64,000 nucleotides of DNA from Alphaproteobacteria bacterium (GCA_009377445.1 WHUA01000006.1:206627-270626), one strand, 5' to 3'. Shown: positions 42,656-51,879, numbered from the stretch's first letter. Notes: generated from the letters alone by a model not told the origin. Program-made: numbers and translations.

Positions 42656-44455
42656 ATGCGGTATATCGGCAGGTTTTTTCTCTGGGTTTTTGCGGTCGTC
42701 GGCTTCCTGATCATCGTCGTGGCCACGTCGTTCGCCACGTGGTTCGTCATCGGCGGCGAAGAGGAGGAGCCGCTGCCGCAGCGCATCGTTCTCTCGCTCG
42801 ACCTCAATGAGGGTGTGTCGGAGCTGCCGGCGGGCGGCCCGTTCAGCCTGCTGTCGCGCGACGAGGGCCATGTCCTGCGCGACGTCGTCGCCGCGCTCGA
42901 AAAGGCGGAGTCCGACGACCGCGTGTCGGGGATCGTCGTCCGCATGGGGTCGTCCGGCGTCGGCATCGCCACCGCACAGGAGATCCGCGATGCGGTCTCG
43001 CGCTTCCGGGAGGCGGGAAAATTCGCCGTCGCCTACGCCGACAGCTTTTCGGCCATGCCGGGGGCGACGGCGGAATACTATCTCGCCTCCGCCTTCGACG
43101 AGATCGCGATGCAGCCGTCCGGCGAGCTGGCGATCACCGGCGTGGCAATCGAGGTTCCTTTCGTGGCCGGCGCGTTGGAAAAGATCGGCGTCGCGGCGCG
43201 CATGGAGCAGCGCAAGGAATACAAGTCCGCCGTCGAGACCTTCACGCGGAAAAGCATGAGCGCGCCTGCGCGCGCCAATCTGCAGGAGCTGGCGAACTCC
43301 TGGTTCGCGCAGCTCACCTCCGGGATCGCCAAAGGCCGCAACATCGCCCCGGAGGCGGCGCGCGCCAGCGTCGACCAGAGCCCGCTGCTCGCCAAGGAGG
43401 CGATCGAGCGAAAGCTGGTCGACACGCTGGAATACTGGCCCGCAGTCGCCGAATCGGTGAAGGCGCGCGCCGGCGCGAGCTCGGGGCTGGTGTCCCTCGG
43501 CCATTACATCGACGAGGGAAATCTTCCCTATACGAGCGGGCCCACCGTCGCGTTGATCCACGGCATCGGTCCCATCGTCTCGTCTGACGGCGGCGCCACG
43601 CCCTTCGACGATACGCGCTTCTTCGCGGCGCAATCCGTCGCCAAGGCGATCGCCGACGCCGCGGCCGCGCCGGAGGTCAAGGCGATCCTGCTGCGCATCG
43701 ACAGCCCGGGCGGCTCCTATCTCGCGTCCGACACGGTGTGGAACGCGGTGATGCACGCGCGCGCCAAGGGCAAGCCGGTGATCGCCAGCATGGCGGGCGT
43801 CGCCGCCTCGGGCGGGTATTTCGTGGCGATGGCGGCGGACCGGATCGTCGCATCGCCGGGAACGCTGACCGGCTCCATCGGCGTCTACGGCGGCAAGTTC
43901 GTGACCGAGGGGCTGTGGCCCAAGCTCGGCGTCACCTGGGATGTCGTGCAGGCCGGCAAGCATGCGGCGATCTGGAGCCCGTTCCGCGATTTCCTGCCCT
44001 CGGCAGAGGCGCGGCTCGACGCGATGATGGACGCCGTCTACCAGGATTTCACGGCCAAGCTCGCCAAGGGCCGCAACCTGAGCGCCGCGCAGGTCGAGAC
44101 GGTCGCCGGCGGGCGCGTCTGGAGCGGGGAGGCGGCGAGCAAGGTCGGCCTCGTCGACACACTGGGCGGCCTCAGGACCGCGATCGGCGCCGCCAAGGAG
44201 GCCGCCGGCATCGCGCCCGAGCAGGACATCAACCTCCAGGAATTTCCGCTGCCGGAGACGCCGTTCGAACGGCTGATGTCGCTGATGGCGGCGGAAGGCG
44301 GCGGCGTCGCCGTCTGGATCGCCGACGGCCTCGGCCTCCGCGCGCAGTTCGCGAAAATGATGGAGGCGCGTGTCGGGCCGCTGCTGGGCGAACTCGACGT
44401 GCTGCGCCCGCCCGCGGGAAACCTCCAGATGCCGCCGCTCAGGCTGCGGTATTAG
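42656..44455 (+). CDS. sppA: Signal peptide peptidase SppA, long (67K) type
   Basis: The ATG behind GGAGG gives 599 residues. A membrane anchor (FFLWVFAVVGFLIIVVATSFATWFV) leads to two tandem protease domains. The catalytic lysine is in KEYKSAVETF (Lys190) in the first domain, and the nucleophile serine in SMAGVAASGGYFVAMA (Ser385) in the second. This serine-lysine enzyme cuts leftover signal peptides in the inner membrane. A GTG six codons earlier is an alternate start. Its stop overlaps that of the convergent tlyA gene by 3 bases. Confidence 0.93.
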   Translation: MRYIGRFFLWVFAVVGFLIIVVATSFATWFVIGGEEEEPLPQRIVLSLDLNEGVSELPAGGPFSLLSRDEGHVLRDVVAALEKAESDDRVSGIVVRMGSSGVGIATAQEIRDAVSRFREAGKFAVAYADSFSAMPGATAEYYLASAFDEIAMQPSGELAITGVAIEVPFVAGALEKIGVAARMEQRKEYKSAVETFTRKSMSAPARANLQELANSWFAQLTSGIAKGRNIAPEAARASVDQSPLLAKEAIERKLVDTLEYWPAVAESVKARAGASSGLVSLGHYIDEGNLPYTSGPTVALIHGIGPIVSSDGGATPFDDTRFFAAQSVAKAIADAAAAPEVKAILLRIDSPGGSYLASDTVWNAVMHARAKGKPVIASMAGVAASGGYFVAMAADRIVASPGTLTGSIGVYGGKFVTEGLWPKLGVTWDVVQAGKHAAIWSPFRDFLPSAEARLDAMMDAVYQDFTAKLAKGRNLSAAQVETVAGGRVWSGEAASKVGLVDTLGGLRTAIGAAKEAAGIAPEQDINLQEFPLPETPFERLMSLMAAEGGGVAVWIADGLGLRAQFAKMMEARVGPLLGELDVLRPPAGNLQMPPLRLRY

Positions 44456-45204
44456 GCGTCCCGCACCGCCGCCATCAGGAACTCCTTGTTCCCCGCCGGT
44501 CCGGTGATCGGGCTTTCGGCGATGCCGAGCACGCGCCAGCCCGGCTGCGCCTCGAGCCAGCCGCGCGCCTCGTCGCAGACGCGCGCGTGCACCGCGGGGT
44601 CGCGCACCACGCCGCCCTTGCCGACATCCCGCGGGCCCGCCTGGAACTGCGGCTTGATCAGCGCGACCAGATGCGCGCCTGTGCGCGTCAGCGCCATCGG
44701 TGCGGGCAGCACCTTTTCGAGCCCGATGAAGCTGGCGTCGCAGGCGACGAAATCGATCTCCTCGGGAACCTGCGCGCGCGTCAGGTACCGCGCGTTCGTT
44801 TCCTCCAGCACCGCGACGCGCGCGTCCTGGCGCAGCTTCCAGGCGAGCTGGCCCTTGCCCACGTCGACGGCGTAGACCTTCGCCGCGCCGTTCGCCAGCA
44901 GCACGTCGGTGAAGCCGCCGGTCGACGACCCCACGTCCAGGCAGACGAGGCCGGTTATGTCGAGGTGGAATTCCGCAAGCGCGTGCGCGAGCTTCAATCC
45001 GCCGCGCGAGACCCAGGGATGGTCCTGGCCGCGCAGCTCGAGCGGCGCGTCGGCGGCGAGGACGTCGCCCGCCTTGGTGACCCGGCGCTCGCCGCTGAAG
45101 ACCTGACCGGCCATGATGACGGCCTGAGCGCGCGCCCGGCTCTCGACGAGGCCGCGTTCGACGAGCAGCAGATCAGCGCGCGATTTTCCGGGTTTGACGG
45201 CCAC
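44452..45204 (-). CDS. tlyA: TlyA-type 16S/23S rRNA (cytidine-2'-O)-methyltransferase
   Basis: This 250-residue protein has an N-terminal S4 RNA-binding domain (SRADLLLVERGLVESRARAQAVIMAGQVF) and an FtsJ-like methyltransferase domain with the S-adenosylmethionine motif CLDVGSSTGGFTDVLL and the catalytic lysine/aspartate set (VDVGKGQLAW, FVACDASFIGLEKVLPA, ALIKPQFQAG). It 2'-O-methylates rRNA. The old name 'hemolysin' is misleading. The usual cluster mates ispA, xseB and the HDAC-like gene lie just upstream on the same strand, but dxs does not. Confidence 0.92.
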   Translation of the reverse strand: MAVKPGKSRADLLLVERGLVESRARAQAVIMAGQVFSGERRVTKAGDVLAADAPLELRGQDHPWVSRGGLKLAHALAEFHLDITGLVCLDVGSSTGGFTDVLLANGAAKVYAVDVGKGQLAWKLRQDARVAVLEETNARYLTRAQVPEEIDFVACDASFIGLEKVLPAPMALTRTGAHLVALIKPQFQAGPRDVGKGGVVRDPAVHARVCDEARGWLEAQPGWRVLGIAESPITGPAGNKEFLMAAVRDA

Positions 45205-45220
45205 CGGATTACCCGTGCTT

Positions 45221-45366
45221 CCCTCTCCGCCCCTGGGGGGCGGAGAGGGTCAGGGTGAGGTGGGGGTTGCTGCGCATATAGAGATGAATCGGCCGGAGTC
45301 GAGTCATCGCCACCTCACCCGGCGCGCGTTGCGCGCCACCCTCTCCGCCACTCCGGCGGAGAGGGT
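45221..45366. repeat. CCCTCTCCGCC paired palindromic repeat, copy 2
   Basis: Two inverted units around CCCTCTCCGCCCC..GGGGCGGAGAGGG (left) and CCCTCTCCGCC..GGCGGAGAGGG (right) with GTGAGGTGGGG and CACCTCACCC facing inwards, plus a GGCGCGCGTTGCGCGCC hairpin. It occupies most of the 230-bp space between ispA and tlyA, where dxs is expected. Copy 1 is at 14568. Confidence 0.85.
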
Positions 45367-45434
45367 ATTTTGGCAGCCACTTATTCGCAGAACGCATCTA
45401 CGAATCCTTCACGGCCTGTAGGTCTGATGACGGG

Positions 45435-46322
45435 TCAGTTGCGCCGGTCGACGACGAAACGCGCGGTCAGGCGCAGCAGGTCCGCGCGCGCATCGAACGA
45501 AGCGAGATGCGACACCGCCTGGTCGACCAGCTCGCTGGCCTTCTTTCGCGCGCCGACGACGCCCAGCAGCGAGACGAATGTGGCCTTGCCGGCATTCGCG
45601 TCCTTGCCGACGGCCTTGCCGGTCTCCTCGACGCTGCCCTCGACGTCCAGCAGGTCGTCGGCGATCTGGAAGGCGAGGCCCAGCGTGTCGGCGTAGGCGC
45701 GGAGCGCGCTGCGGTCCTTCGCCGGGGCCTTGCCCATGATCGCGCCCGCTTCGCAGCCGAAGCCGATCAACGCGCCGGTCTTCAGCTTCTGCAGCTCGGT
45801 GATCTCGGCCAGGTTCAGCGTCTTCGTCTCGGCTTCCAGGTCGATCATCTGGCCGCCGACCATGCCGCGCACGCCCGCCGCGCGCGCCAGCGCCAGCACC
45901 AGCGCCGCGCGGATGCCGGCATCGGCATGCGTCGCGGCGTCCGCCAGGACCTCGAACGCGAGCGTCAGCAGGCCGTCGCCGGCCAGGATCGCCGTCGCCT
46001 CGTCGAACTGCTTGTGCACGGTGGGCTTACCGCGGCGCAGGTCGTCGTCGTCCATCGCCGGCAGGTCGTCATGCACCAGCGAATAGCAGTGGATCAGCTC
46101 GAGCGCGGCGCCGGCCCTGAGCGCCGATGCCTTGGGCACGTCGAACAGCCGGGCGCTCTCCATCACCAGGAAGGGACGCAGGCGCTTGCCGCCGCCCAGC
46201 GTGGTGTAGCGCATCGCGTCGTAGATGCGCCGTTCCGGCGCGCCGTCCGCCGCGAGCACGGTGTCGAGCATGATTTCGACTTCGGCCGCTGCGTCGGCCA
46301 GTGCCTTGGGAAGGTCCGCCAT
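45435..46322 (-). CDS. ispA: Farnesyl diphosphate synthase
   Basis: This 295-residue all-helical prenyltransferase joins isopentenyl diphosphate to dimethylallyl and geranyl diphosphate to make farnesyl diphosphate. The two aspartate-rich Mg sites are seen: DDLPAMDDDD starting at Asp85 and DDLLD at 222-226; GGGKRLRPFL lies near residue 43. It is the centre of the conserved HDAC-xseB-ispA-(dxs)-tlyA order; the gene ends 230 bp before tlyA and no dxs is between them. It starts 7 bp behind xseB, so they form an operon. Confidence 0.92.
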   Translation of the reverse strand: MADLPKALADAAAEVEIMLDTVLAADGAPERRIYDAMRYTTLGGGKRLRPFLVMESARLFDVPKASALRAGAALELIHCYSLVHDDLPAMDDDDLRRGKPTVHKQFDEATAILAGDGLLTLAFEVLADAATHADAGIRAALVLALARAAGVRGMVGGQMIDLEAETKTLNLAEITELQKLKTGALIGFGCEAGAIMGKAPAKDRSALRAYADTLGLAFQIADDLLDVEGSVEETGKAVGKDANAGKATFVSLLGVVGARKKASELVDQAVSHLASFDARADLLRLTARFVVDRRN

Positions 46323-46329
46323 GGCAGCG

Positions 46330-46581
46330 CTAGCCGAGATCGGTCGGTTCGAAGGAAACGGCGCCGTCGGCCGCGACCGTGATCTTCTCTATCCGGGCCT
46401 GCGCCTCGCGAAGCTTGGCTTCGCAATGCTTCTTGAGCGCGGCGCCCCGCTCGTAGGCGTCGATCGCCGCGTCGAGCTGGCCCGACCCGGATTCCAGATT
46501 GCGGACGATGCCTTCGAGCTCCTTCAACGCGTCCTCGAAGCTCATCGTCTGGATGTCAGCCTGTGCTTTGCGTTCCGCCAT
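46330..46581 (-). CDS. xseB: Exodeoxyribonuclease VII small subunit
   Basis: This 83-residue helical protein is the small subunit of exonuclease VII, which trims single-stranded DNA ends with XseA. The family pattern MSFEDALKELEGIVRNLESG, LDAAIDAYERGAALKKHCEAKL, REAQARIEKI is complete. The ATG is 6 bp behind GGGAGG. It lies 7 bp before ispA and about 86 bp behind the HDAC-like gene. xseA is not in the window. Confidence 0.93.
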   Translation of the reverse strand: MAERKAQADIQTMSFEDALKELEGIVRNLESGSGQLDAAIDAYERGAALKKHCEAKLREAQARIEKITVAADGAVSFEPTDLG

Positions 46582-46667
46582 TATCCTCCCCATTTGGACG
46601 GTGGGACCGTCGCGGGCGGAGTTTAGACGCGCGCCATCGGGCAGGCAACCTGCCGCGGGACGGGCGC

Positions 46668-47597
46668 TCAGCCGGCCATGAGCGCCCGGACATGCGCCGC
46701 GGCGCTGGCCGCCAGCGCGTTCAGGTCGTAGCCGCCCTCGAGGGTGGAGACGACCCGGCTGCCGCAGTACTCGTCCGCCACCGCCATCAGCTCGGCCGTG
46801 GCCCAGGCGTAGTCGTCGTTTTCGAGATTGAGCATGGCGAGCGGGTCGGCGCGATGGGCGTCGAAGCCGGCGGAGATGAAGACGATGTCCGGCTCGAAAG
46901 CCCGCAGCGCGGGCAGCACCGCTTCCGCCATCGCGGAGCGGAACTCCTCGGAGCCCGACATGGGGGCGAGCGGGGCGTTGACGATATTCCCGAAATTGCC
47001 GCGCTCGTGCAGGCTGCCCGTTCCCGGATAGAGCGGCGACTGGTGCGTCGAGGCGTAGAACAGCGCCGCGTCGTTCCAGAACATCGCCTGGGTGCCGTTG
47101 CCGTGATGGACGTCGAAATCGATCACCGCGGCGCGCTTCAGGCCGTGCGCCGCGCGCGCGTGCAGCGCGGCGACCGCGACGTTGTTGAACAGGCAGAAGC
47201 CCATGGCGGTCGCCTGCTCGGCGTGATGTCCCGGCGGGCGGACGGCGCAGAAGGCGTTGCGCGCTTCCCCCGCCGCCACCGCATCGACCGCGGCGCAGGC
47301 CGCGCCCGCGGCCCTGAGCGCCGCCTCGCCGGAACCGGGCGAGACATGCGTGTCGCCGTCGAGCGCGCGCCGGCCCTCGGTGGGAATGGCGTCGAGCACG
47401 GCGTGGACATAGTCCCGGTCGTGCACGCGGGCGATCTGGTCGATCTCGGCGCGCGGCGCCTCGCGGCGATCGAGCGGCTGGAACTCTTCCGCCTCCAGCG
47501 CATTCAGCACGGCGCGCAGCCGGGCCGGGCACTCCGGATGATGCGTGCCGGGATCGTGCTCGATGCAGGCCTTATGGGTGAACAGCAGGGTATTCAT
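46668..47597 (-). CDS. Histone deacetylase superfamily protein (acetylpolyamine/AcuC-like deacetylase)
   Basis: This 309-residue protein has the zinc-hydrolase core of class II-type deacetylases: HDPGTHHPECPARLRAVLNAL, AVRPPGHHAEQATAMGFCLFNNVAVAA (tandem histidines), VIDFDVHHGNGTQAMFW (Asp and His zinc ligands), SAGFDAHRADPL (third zinc aspartate), and LEGGYDLNAL. Bacterial members remove acetyl groups from polyamines or small molecules. Its place ahead of xseB and ispA is a known alphaproteobacterial order. Confidence 0.9.
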   Translation of the reverse strand: MNTLLFTHKACIEHDPGTHHPECPARLRAVLNALEAEEFQPLDRREAPRAEIDQIARVHDRDYVHAVLDAIPTEGRRALDGDTHVSPGSGEAALRAAGAACAAVDAVAAGEARNAFCAVRPPGHHAEQATAMGFCLFNNVAVAALHARAAHGLKRAAVIDFDVHHGNGTQAMFWNDAALFYASTHQSPLYPGTGSLHERGNFGNIVNAPLAPMSGSEEFRSAMAEAVLPALRAFEPDIVFISAGFDAHRADPLAMLNLENDDYAWATAELMAVADEYCGSRVVSTLEGGYDLNALAASAAAHVRALMAG

Positions 47598-47744
47598 CGA
47601 GCGCCTTTCGCCTCGCCGGCCCGGTCCGCAGAGGCTCCAGTAAAGCGGCAGAGCGAGCGGTATGTCCAGAGGCGAAAGGCAGACGGCGGCCCCCGGTTGG
47701 AGGCCGCCGGAATGTCATGCGCGGGAATACTAGGCGCCGGAATA

Positions 47745-48155
47745 TTACGCGAAAGTGTCCACGACCTGGCCGAGCGTGCGGCTCGCCTCGCTGGCGTCGG
47801 GGTTGCCGTTTCCGGTTCGCTCGCTTTCGAAGCTCGTGACCTGGTTGGTGCGCGATCCGGCATCGTCCGAATTCTCTACGCCTGACGCCGACGTCCGGAC
47901 GCTGCTGTCGGGAACCGGGGCCTCGTCAGCCTCGCTGCCGGCGGGCGCCGCGTTGTCGTTGGACGACAATTGCTGCGCCGCGTTGCTGAGGTCGACATTG
48001 AAGGCGGCGTCGCTGCGCCCGCCCTCCGACGGTTCCGAGGGACGCGATGAGTTGTTCGCATCCGCTCCCTGCGGCCGCTTCGGCTCGGCCGGCGTTACCG
48101 GCGCCGTGCGCGGCTCGAAGGAAAAGCTCGTCTCTACTTGCGATACGTCGGCCAT
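47745..48155 (-). CDS. Hypothetical low-complexity protein
   Basis: I recognise no family. The ATG with AGGTGAAG 4-11 bp upstream gives 136 residues, rich in Ser, Asn, Glu, Pro and Ala, with no hydrophobic segment or signal peptide; much of it is likely disordered. One ordered-looking part, AAFNVDLSNAAQQLSS, recalls the short helical motif of flagellar regulators (VxLSxxAxxL), and the end is SRTLGQVVDTFA. This similarity is weak. It stands alone, with an A+T-rich region upstream (48156-48331) and a possible stem-loop (GGCGGCC/GGCCGCC, 47685-47708) after it. Confidence 0.5.
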   Translation of the reverse strand: MADVSQVETSFSFEPRTAPVTPAEPKRPQGADANNSSRPSEPSEGGRSDAAFNVDLSNAAQQLSSNDNAAPAGSEADEAPVPDSSVRTSASGVENSDDAGSRTNQVTSFESERTGNGNPDASEASRTLGQVVDTFA

Positions 48156-48331
48156 ATTCTTCACCTGAATAATATTATAATTGTCCGTTATGGCGTTAAG
48201 GCATTCTATTTCACAGTATTACAAATATAGATCCGACAAACCCGAATAATCAGTGATGAGAATCACTAATATACATGGCATTTATTTAAAATATTCTCGA
48301 ATATTCACCCTTGGCGCGAAAGGCGCCCGGC

Positions 48332-49243
48332 TCAGTCCAGCGCCCGGGGGTCTAGCGCGTCCTGCAGGCCGTCGCCGAGGAAATTGAAGGCCATGACGGT
48401 CACGAAGATCAGCAGCCCCGGCCAGATCGCCAGCTCCGGCGTGGACCAGATGACCTCCTGCGCGTTCGTCAGCATGTTGCCCCAGCTCGCCGCGGGCGGC
48501 TGGATGCCGAGGCCGAGGAAGCTCAGCGTCGATTCGAACAGGATGATGTGCCCGATCGAAAGCGTCGTGGCGACGATGACCGGCGATACCGCGTTGGGCA
48601 GGATGTGGCGCCACATGATGCTGCGGGGCGCCGTGCCGAGCGCGACCGCGGCGCGGATGAACTCGCGCTGGCGCAGCGCCAGCGTCTCGGCGCGGACGAG
48701 GCGGGCGACCGTGTTCCAGCCGAACAGCGTGATGATGACGACGATGCGGTAGAGGCTGATATCCTCCGACTGCGCCACCGGCGGCGGCACGCCGAGCTTC
48801 CCGAGATCCACCGCCGCCAGCACGATGAGCAACGGCAGCAGCGGGAGCGCGATCACGGCGTCGTTGATGCGCATCAGCAGGCGGTCGGCGATGCCGCCGG
48901 AATAGCCGGCGACGAGGCCGATCGCCGTGCCGATAATCGCCGAGAAGATCGCCGCGATCAGGCCGACGCCGAGCGATACCCGGCCGCCGTAGAGCAGGCG
49001 GCACAGCAGGTCGCGGCCGAGCTCGTCGGTGCCCAGCGGGTGCGCGGCCGATGGCGGCTGCATGCGGAGGAACAGATCCGCCGCGTTGGCGTCGACGCCG
49101 AGCGCGCGCTCCACCAGAGGCGCGGAGAGGGCGGCCAGACCCAGCACGGCGAGCGTCAGCAGGCTGGCGACCGCGAGCCGGTGCCTGAGGAAGCGCCGCA
49201 ACATGCGGCGCGACGGCCTCTGCGACAGCGCCGCGGCGCTCAC
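48332..49243 (-). CDS. Peptide-type ABC transporter permease, DppC-like, second system
   Basis: This 303-residue membrane protein has the DppC segments HPLGTDELGRDLLCRLLYGGRVSLGVGL and the EAA loop FIRAAVALGTAPRSIMWRHILPN, with six helices. Its GTG overlaps the stop of the DppB-like gene (GTGA, 49240-49243). No ATPase gene follows; the strand is then empty of related genes until the hypothetical gene at 48155. The system must borrow ATPases, perhaps those encoded at 34.5-36.5 kb. Confidence 0.92.
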   Translation of the reverse strand: MSAAALSQRPSRRMLRRFLRHRLAVASLLTLAVLGLAALSAPLVERALGVDANAADLFLRMQPPSAAHPLGTDELGRDLLCRLLYGGRVSLGVGLIAAIFSAIIGTAIGLVAGYSGGIADRLLMRINDAVIALPLLPLLIVLAAVDLGKLGVPPPVAQSEDISLYRIVVIITLFGWNTVARLVRAETLALRQREFIRAAVALGTAPRSIMWRHILPNAVSPVIVATTLSIGHIILFESTLSFLGLGIQPPAASWGNMLTNAQEVIWSTPELAIWPGLLIFVTVMAFNFLGDGLQDALDPRALD

Positions 49244-50211
49244 TGCGTCGCCTCGCGGCCGGCGAAGGTGACCCGCGGGTCGATCGCGACCTGGCCGATA
49301 TCGGCGAGGAAGTTGCCGATCAGCGTCGCCGCCGTGGCGAACAGCAGGCCGACCAGCGCCAGGTTGAAGTCGTTGCCGAGGATAGCGTCGTACATGAGCT
49401 TTCCCATGCCGAGCCACGAGAACATGATCTCGGTGATCAGAGCGCCGGAGAACAGGTTGCCGAAGCTGAGGCCGACGATGGTGATCAGCGGCAGCAGCGC
49501 GTTCTGCAGCGCGTGCCCGACGAGAAGGCGCGACGGCCCCGCGCCCTTCGCCCGCGCCGTGCGGATATAATCCTGACGCAGGGTCTGGATCATGCTGGCC
49601 CGCATGTAGCGGGTGAAGCTGCCGACGTTGGTCACCGTCAGCACCGCCACCGGCATGATCAGGTGCTGGAGCCGGTCGAGCGCGCCGCTGCCGCCGACCG
49701 TCTCCATGCCGCCCGCCGGCAGCCAGCCCAGCTTGACCGCGAACAGGATGATGCAGAGCAGCGCGAGCCAGAAGGACGGCATGGATATGCCGGCGAAGCA
49801 GAACAGGTTGATCGCGTTGTCGGCGGGGGAATAGGGCCGCACCGCCGCGAAGACGCCGAGCGGGATCGCGATCGCCAGCGTGGCCGCGAGGCTGAGGCCC
49901 ATCAGAATCATGGTATTGCCGAGGCGCGGCAGCAGGATGTCGAGCACCGGCTGGGCGTAGCTCCGCGAATAGCCGAAATCGCCCTGCAATGCCGACAGTA
50001 GCCACGTCGCGTAGCGCTCGACCAGCGGCCGGTCCAGGCCGTAGAGCGCGCGCAGCCGCGCCGCGTCCTCCGACGTCATGCGCGGATTGCCCGAGATCAT
50101 CAGGTCGATCGGGTCGCCCGGCATCAGCCCGATCAGGACGTAGACCGCGAAGCTCATCGCGCCGAGGACGATCAGGCTTTCGAGCAGCCGCCCGGTGGCG
50201 AAGCGCGCCAT
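49240..50211 (-). CDS. Peptide-type ABC transporter permease, DppB-like, second system
   Basis: This 323-residue protein has the DppB first helix (LIVLGAMSFAVYVLIGLMPGDPIDLM), a long periplasmic loop with LYGLDRPLVERYATWLLSALQGDFGYS, five more helices and the EAA loop YIRTARAKGAGPSRLLVGHALQN. It starts 6 bp behind the binding protein gene and is coupled to the DppC-like gene. Confidence 0.92.
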   Translation of the reverse strand: MARFATGRLLESLIVLGAMSFAVYVLIGLMPGDPIDLMISGNPRMTSEDAARLRALYGLDRPLVERYATWLLSALQGDFGYSRSYAQPVLDILLPRLGNTMILMGLSLAATLAIAIPLGVFAAVRPYSPADNAINLFCFAGISMPSFWLALLCIILFAVKLGWLPAGGMETVGGSGALDRLQHLIMPVAVLTVTNVGSFTRYMRASMIQTLRQDYIRTARAKGAGPSRLLVGHALQNALLPLITIVGLSFGNLFSGALITEIMFSWLGMGKLMYDAILGNDFNLALVGLLFATAATLIGNFLADIGQVAIDPRVTFAGREATQ

Positions 50212-50217
50212 GCCGCC

Positions 50218-51879
50218 CTATTTCTCCACGCGCCAGTCTTCGACCGTGAGCGTGCTCGAGTACTGGTGCCCGGTCGGCCGGATGCCCTTCAGCCAATGCG
50301 GGATGATGTAGGGATTGGCGCGGAAGAAGAGCGGTAGGGCCGGCAGGTCGGTGGAATACAATGTTTGCAGATCGTGCCAGAGCTGCATGTGCTGCTTCGG
50401 CTCGCACAGGACCTCGAGCTCGTCTATCAGCTTGTCCATTTTCGGATTGTCGTAGCCGGTGTAGTTCTGGCCTGACCAGTTGTTCGCCTCAGTTGGGATC
50501 ATCGTCGAGTGCAGCGTCGTCCGGGGAATATTCTCGGGCGAGGACATCCAGGCGAACAAGGCCATGCCTTTGAACTTACGCTTGGTCACCGTCTCGCCGA
50601 AGAAGACCCGCGCCGGCTCGTTGCGGATGCGAATGTCGATGCCGAGCTTTCGCCACTGGCTCTGCATCGCCTGCTGGACCAACTCGCGCGATTTGTTGCC
50701 GGCGGTGGTCATGAGGTCGATCTGCAGGCGCTCGCCCTTGGCGTTGTGCCGGATGCCGTCCCGCATCTCCGTCCATCCCGCCTCCTCCAGCAGCGACTTC
50801 GCGCGCGCCGGATCGTAGGGATACTTCGGCAGGCCCTTGTGGAAGACGGTGTCGAGCGGGTGGATCGAGCCGTCCGCCACCGGCTGATGGCCCTCGAACA
50901 GCTTCTCCGTGATCGTCTTGCGGTCGACGGCGAGCAGCAGCGCCCGGCGCACCCGCGGATCCGCCAGGATCGGGTTGTCGAGGTTGAGGTCGATGTGCTC
51001 GTAGGTGAGGCTCGGCTTGTAGGCTATGTCGAAGCGCTTGCCGTGTTGCTTCTCGAAGGCGAGAGCCTGGTCGAGGGTGAGGCCGAGCTCGCCCGCGATA
51101 TAGTCGATCGAGCCCGACAGCAGGTTGGCCGTCAGCGCGCCGGTGTTCTCGATGGCGCGGACGATGATGCGTTTGAAGTAAGGCTTCTTGCCCTTCCAGA
51201 GCGGGTTCTGTTCGAGCACGACGTGCGAGCCGGTGACGACCTGCGCGACGCGGTAGGGGCCGAACCACAGGCCGGGGTTGGTCGTATCGGTTTCGTAGGC
51301 GCTCCGGTTCACGTACTCCGCGGGCTCGGTGAAGTTCTTCCGCTCGAGATGCTCGGGCACCAGCTCGAAATCGTTGATCCCGTCGTAGTCGCAGGTGCGC
51401 TTGTTGACGTGCAGCGTGAAGGTGCGGTCGTCCTTCACGTCGATGCTGGTGATGCGGCTGAACAGCTCGAAGTTGCCCGCCCCGGATTTCTTGTTCTTCC
51501 CGACCTCCCACGTGAACACGACATCCTTGGTCGTGATCGGCTTGCCGTCGCCCCAGGAATAGTCGGAACGCAGCGTGTAGGTAACCGCGATGCCGGGCTT
51601 GCCCTCCGCCGTCGTCTCGTAGCGCGCGGTGCCCCGCTCGATGCTCGGCAGCTCGGTGCAAAGGCCGCAGACCAGCTTCCAGTCGGCGTCGTAATAGGTG
51701 ATCGGCCGGCGGGTCATGCCGTGGATGTAGGTCTTTGCCACCATTGCGTTGATCAGCGGGTTGAAGTTGCCGGGAAACTGGCTGACGCCGATGACCAGGT
51801 CGTCTTTCGCGTGGGCGGGCAGGCCGGCGCCGAGGATCAGGGCGGCGCTCGCGGCGGCAATCGCGCGGAATCCTCGCAT
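50218..51879 (-). CDS. Periplasmic substrate-binding protein, peptide/nickel family, second system
   Basis: The 553 residues begin with a signal peptide (RGFRAIAAASAALILGAGLPAHA). The mature part shows DDLVIGVSQFPGNFNPLINAMVAKTYIH, LRSDYSWGDGKPITTKDVVFTWEV and DPRVRRALLLAVDRKTITEKLFEGHQP, all SBP_bac_5. It is 50 residues longer than the first system's protein. It lies 109 bp behind the TonB-dependent receptor on the same strand, so receptor, binding protein and permeases could carry one ligand across both membranes. The ligand is unknown. Confidence 0.92.
   Translation of the reverse strand: MRGFRAIAAASAALILGAGLPAHAKDDLVIGVSQFPGNFNPLINAMVAKTYIHGMTRRPITYYDADWKLVCGLCTELPSIERGTARYETTAEGKPGIAVTYTLRSDYSWGDGKPITTKDVVFTWEVGKNKKSGAGNFELFSRITSIDVKDDRTFTLHVNKRTCDYDGINDFELVPEHLERKNFTEPAEYVNRSAYETDTTNPGLWFGPYRVAQVVTGSHVVLEQNPLWKGKKPYFKRIIVRAIENTGALTANLLSGSIDYIAGELGLTLDQALAFEKQHGKRFDIAYKPSLTYEHIDLNLDNPILADPRVRRALLLAVDRKTITEKLFEGHQPVADGSIHPLDTVFHKGLPKYPYDPARAKSLLEEAGWTEMRDGIRHNAKGERLQIDLMTTAGNKSRELVQQAMQSQWRKLGIDIRIRNEPARVFFGETVTKRKFKGMALFAWMSSPENIPRTTLHSTMIPTEANNWSGQNYTGYDNPKMDKLIDELEVLCEPKQHMQLWHDLQTLYSTDLPALPLFFRANPYIIPHWLKGIRPTGHQYSSTLTVEDWRVEK

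Noticed and set aside
44452..45204. Hemolysin (toxin) reading of TlyA
   Set aside because: The S4 plus FtsJ-type methyltransferase layout is that of an rRNA methyltransferase. The hemolysin label is historical.
48252..48267. Small hairpin AGTGAT-GAGA-ATCACT as a regulatory element or Fur box
   Set aside because: The stem is only 6 bp, it lies in A+T-rich sequence after the end of the permease operon, and it does not match an iron box well.
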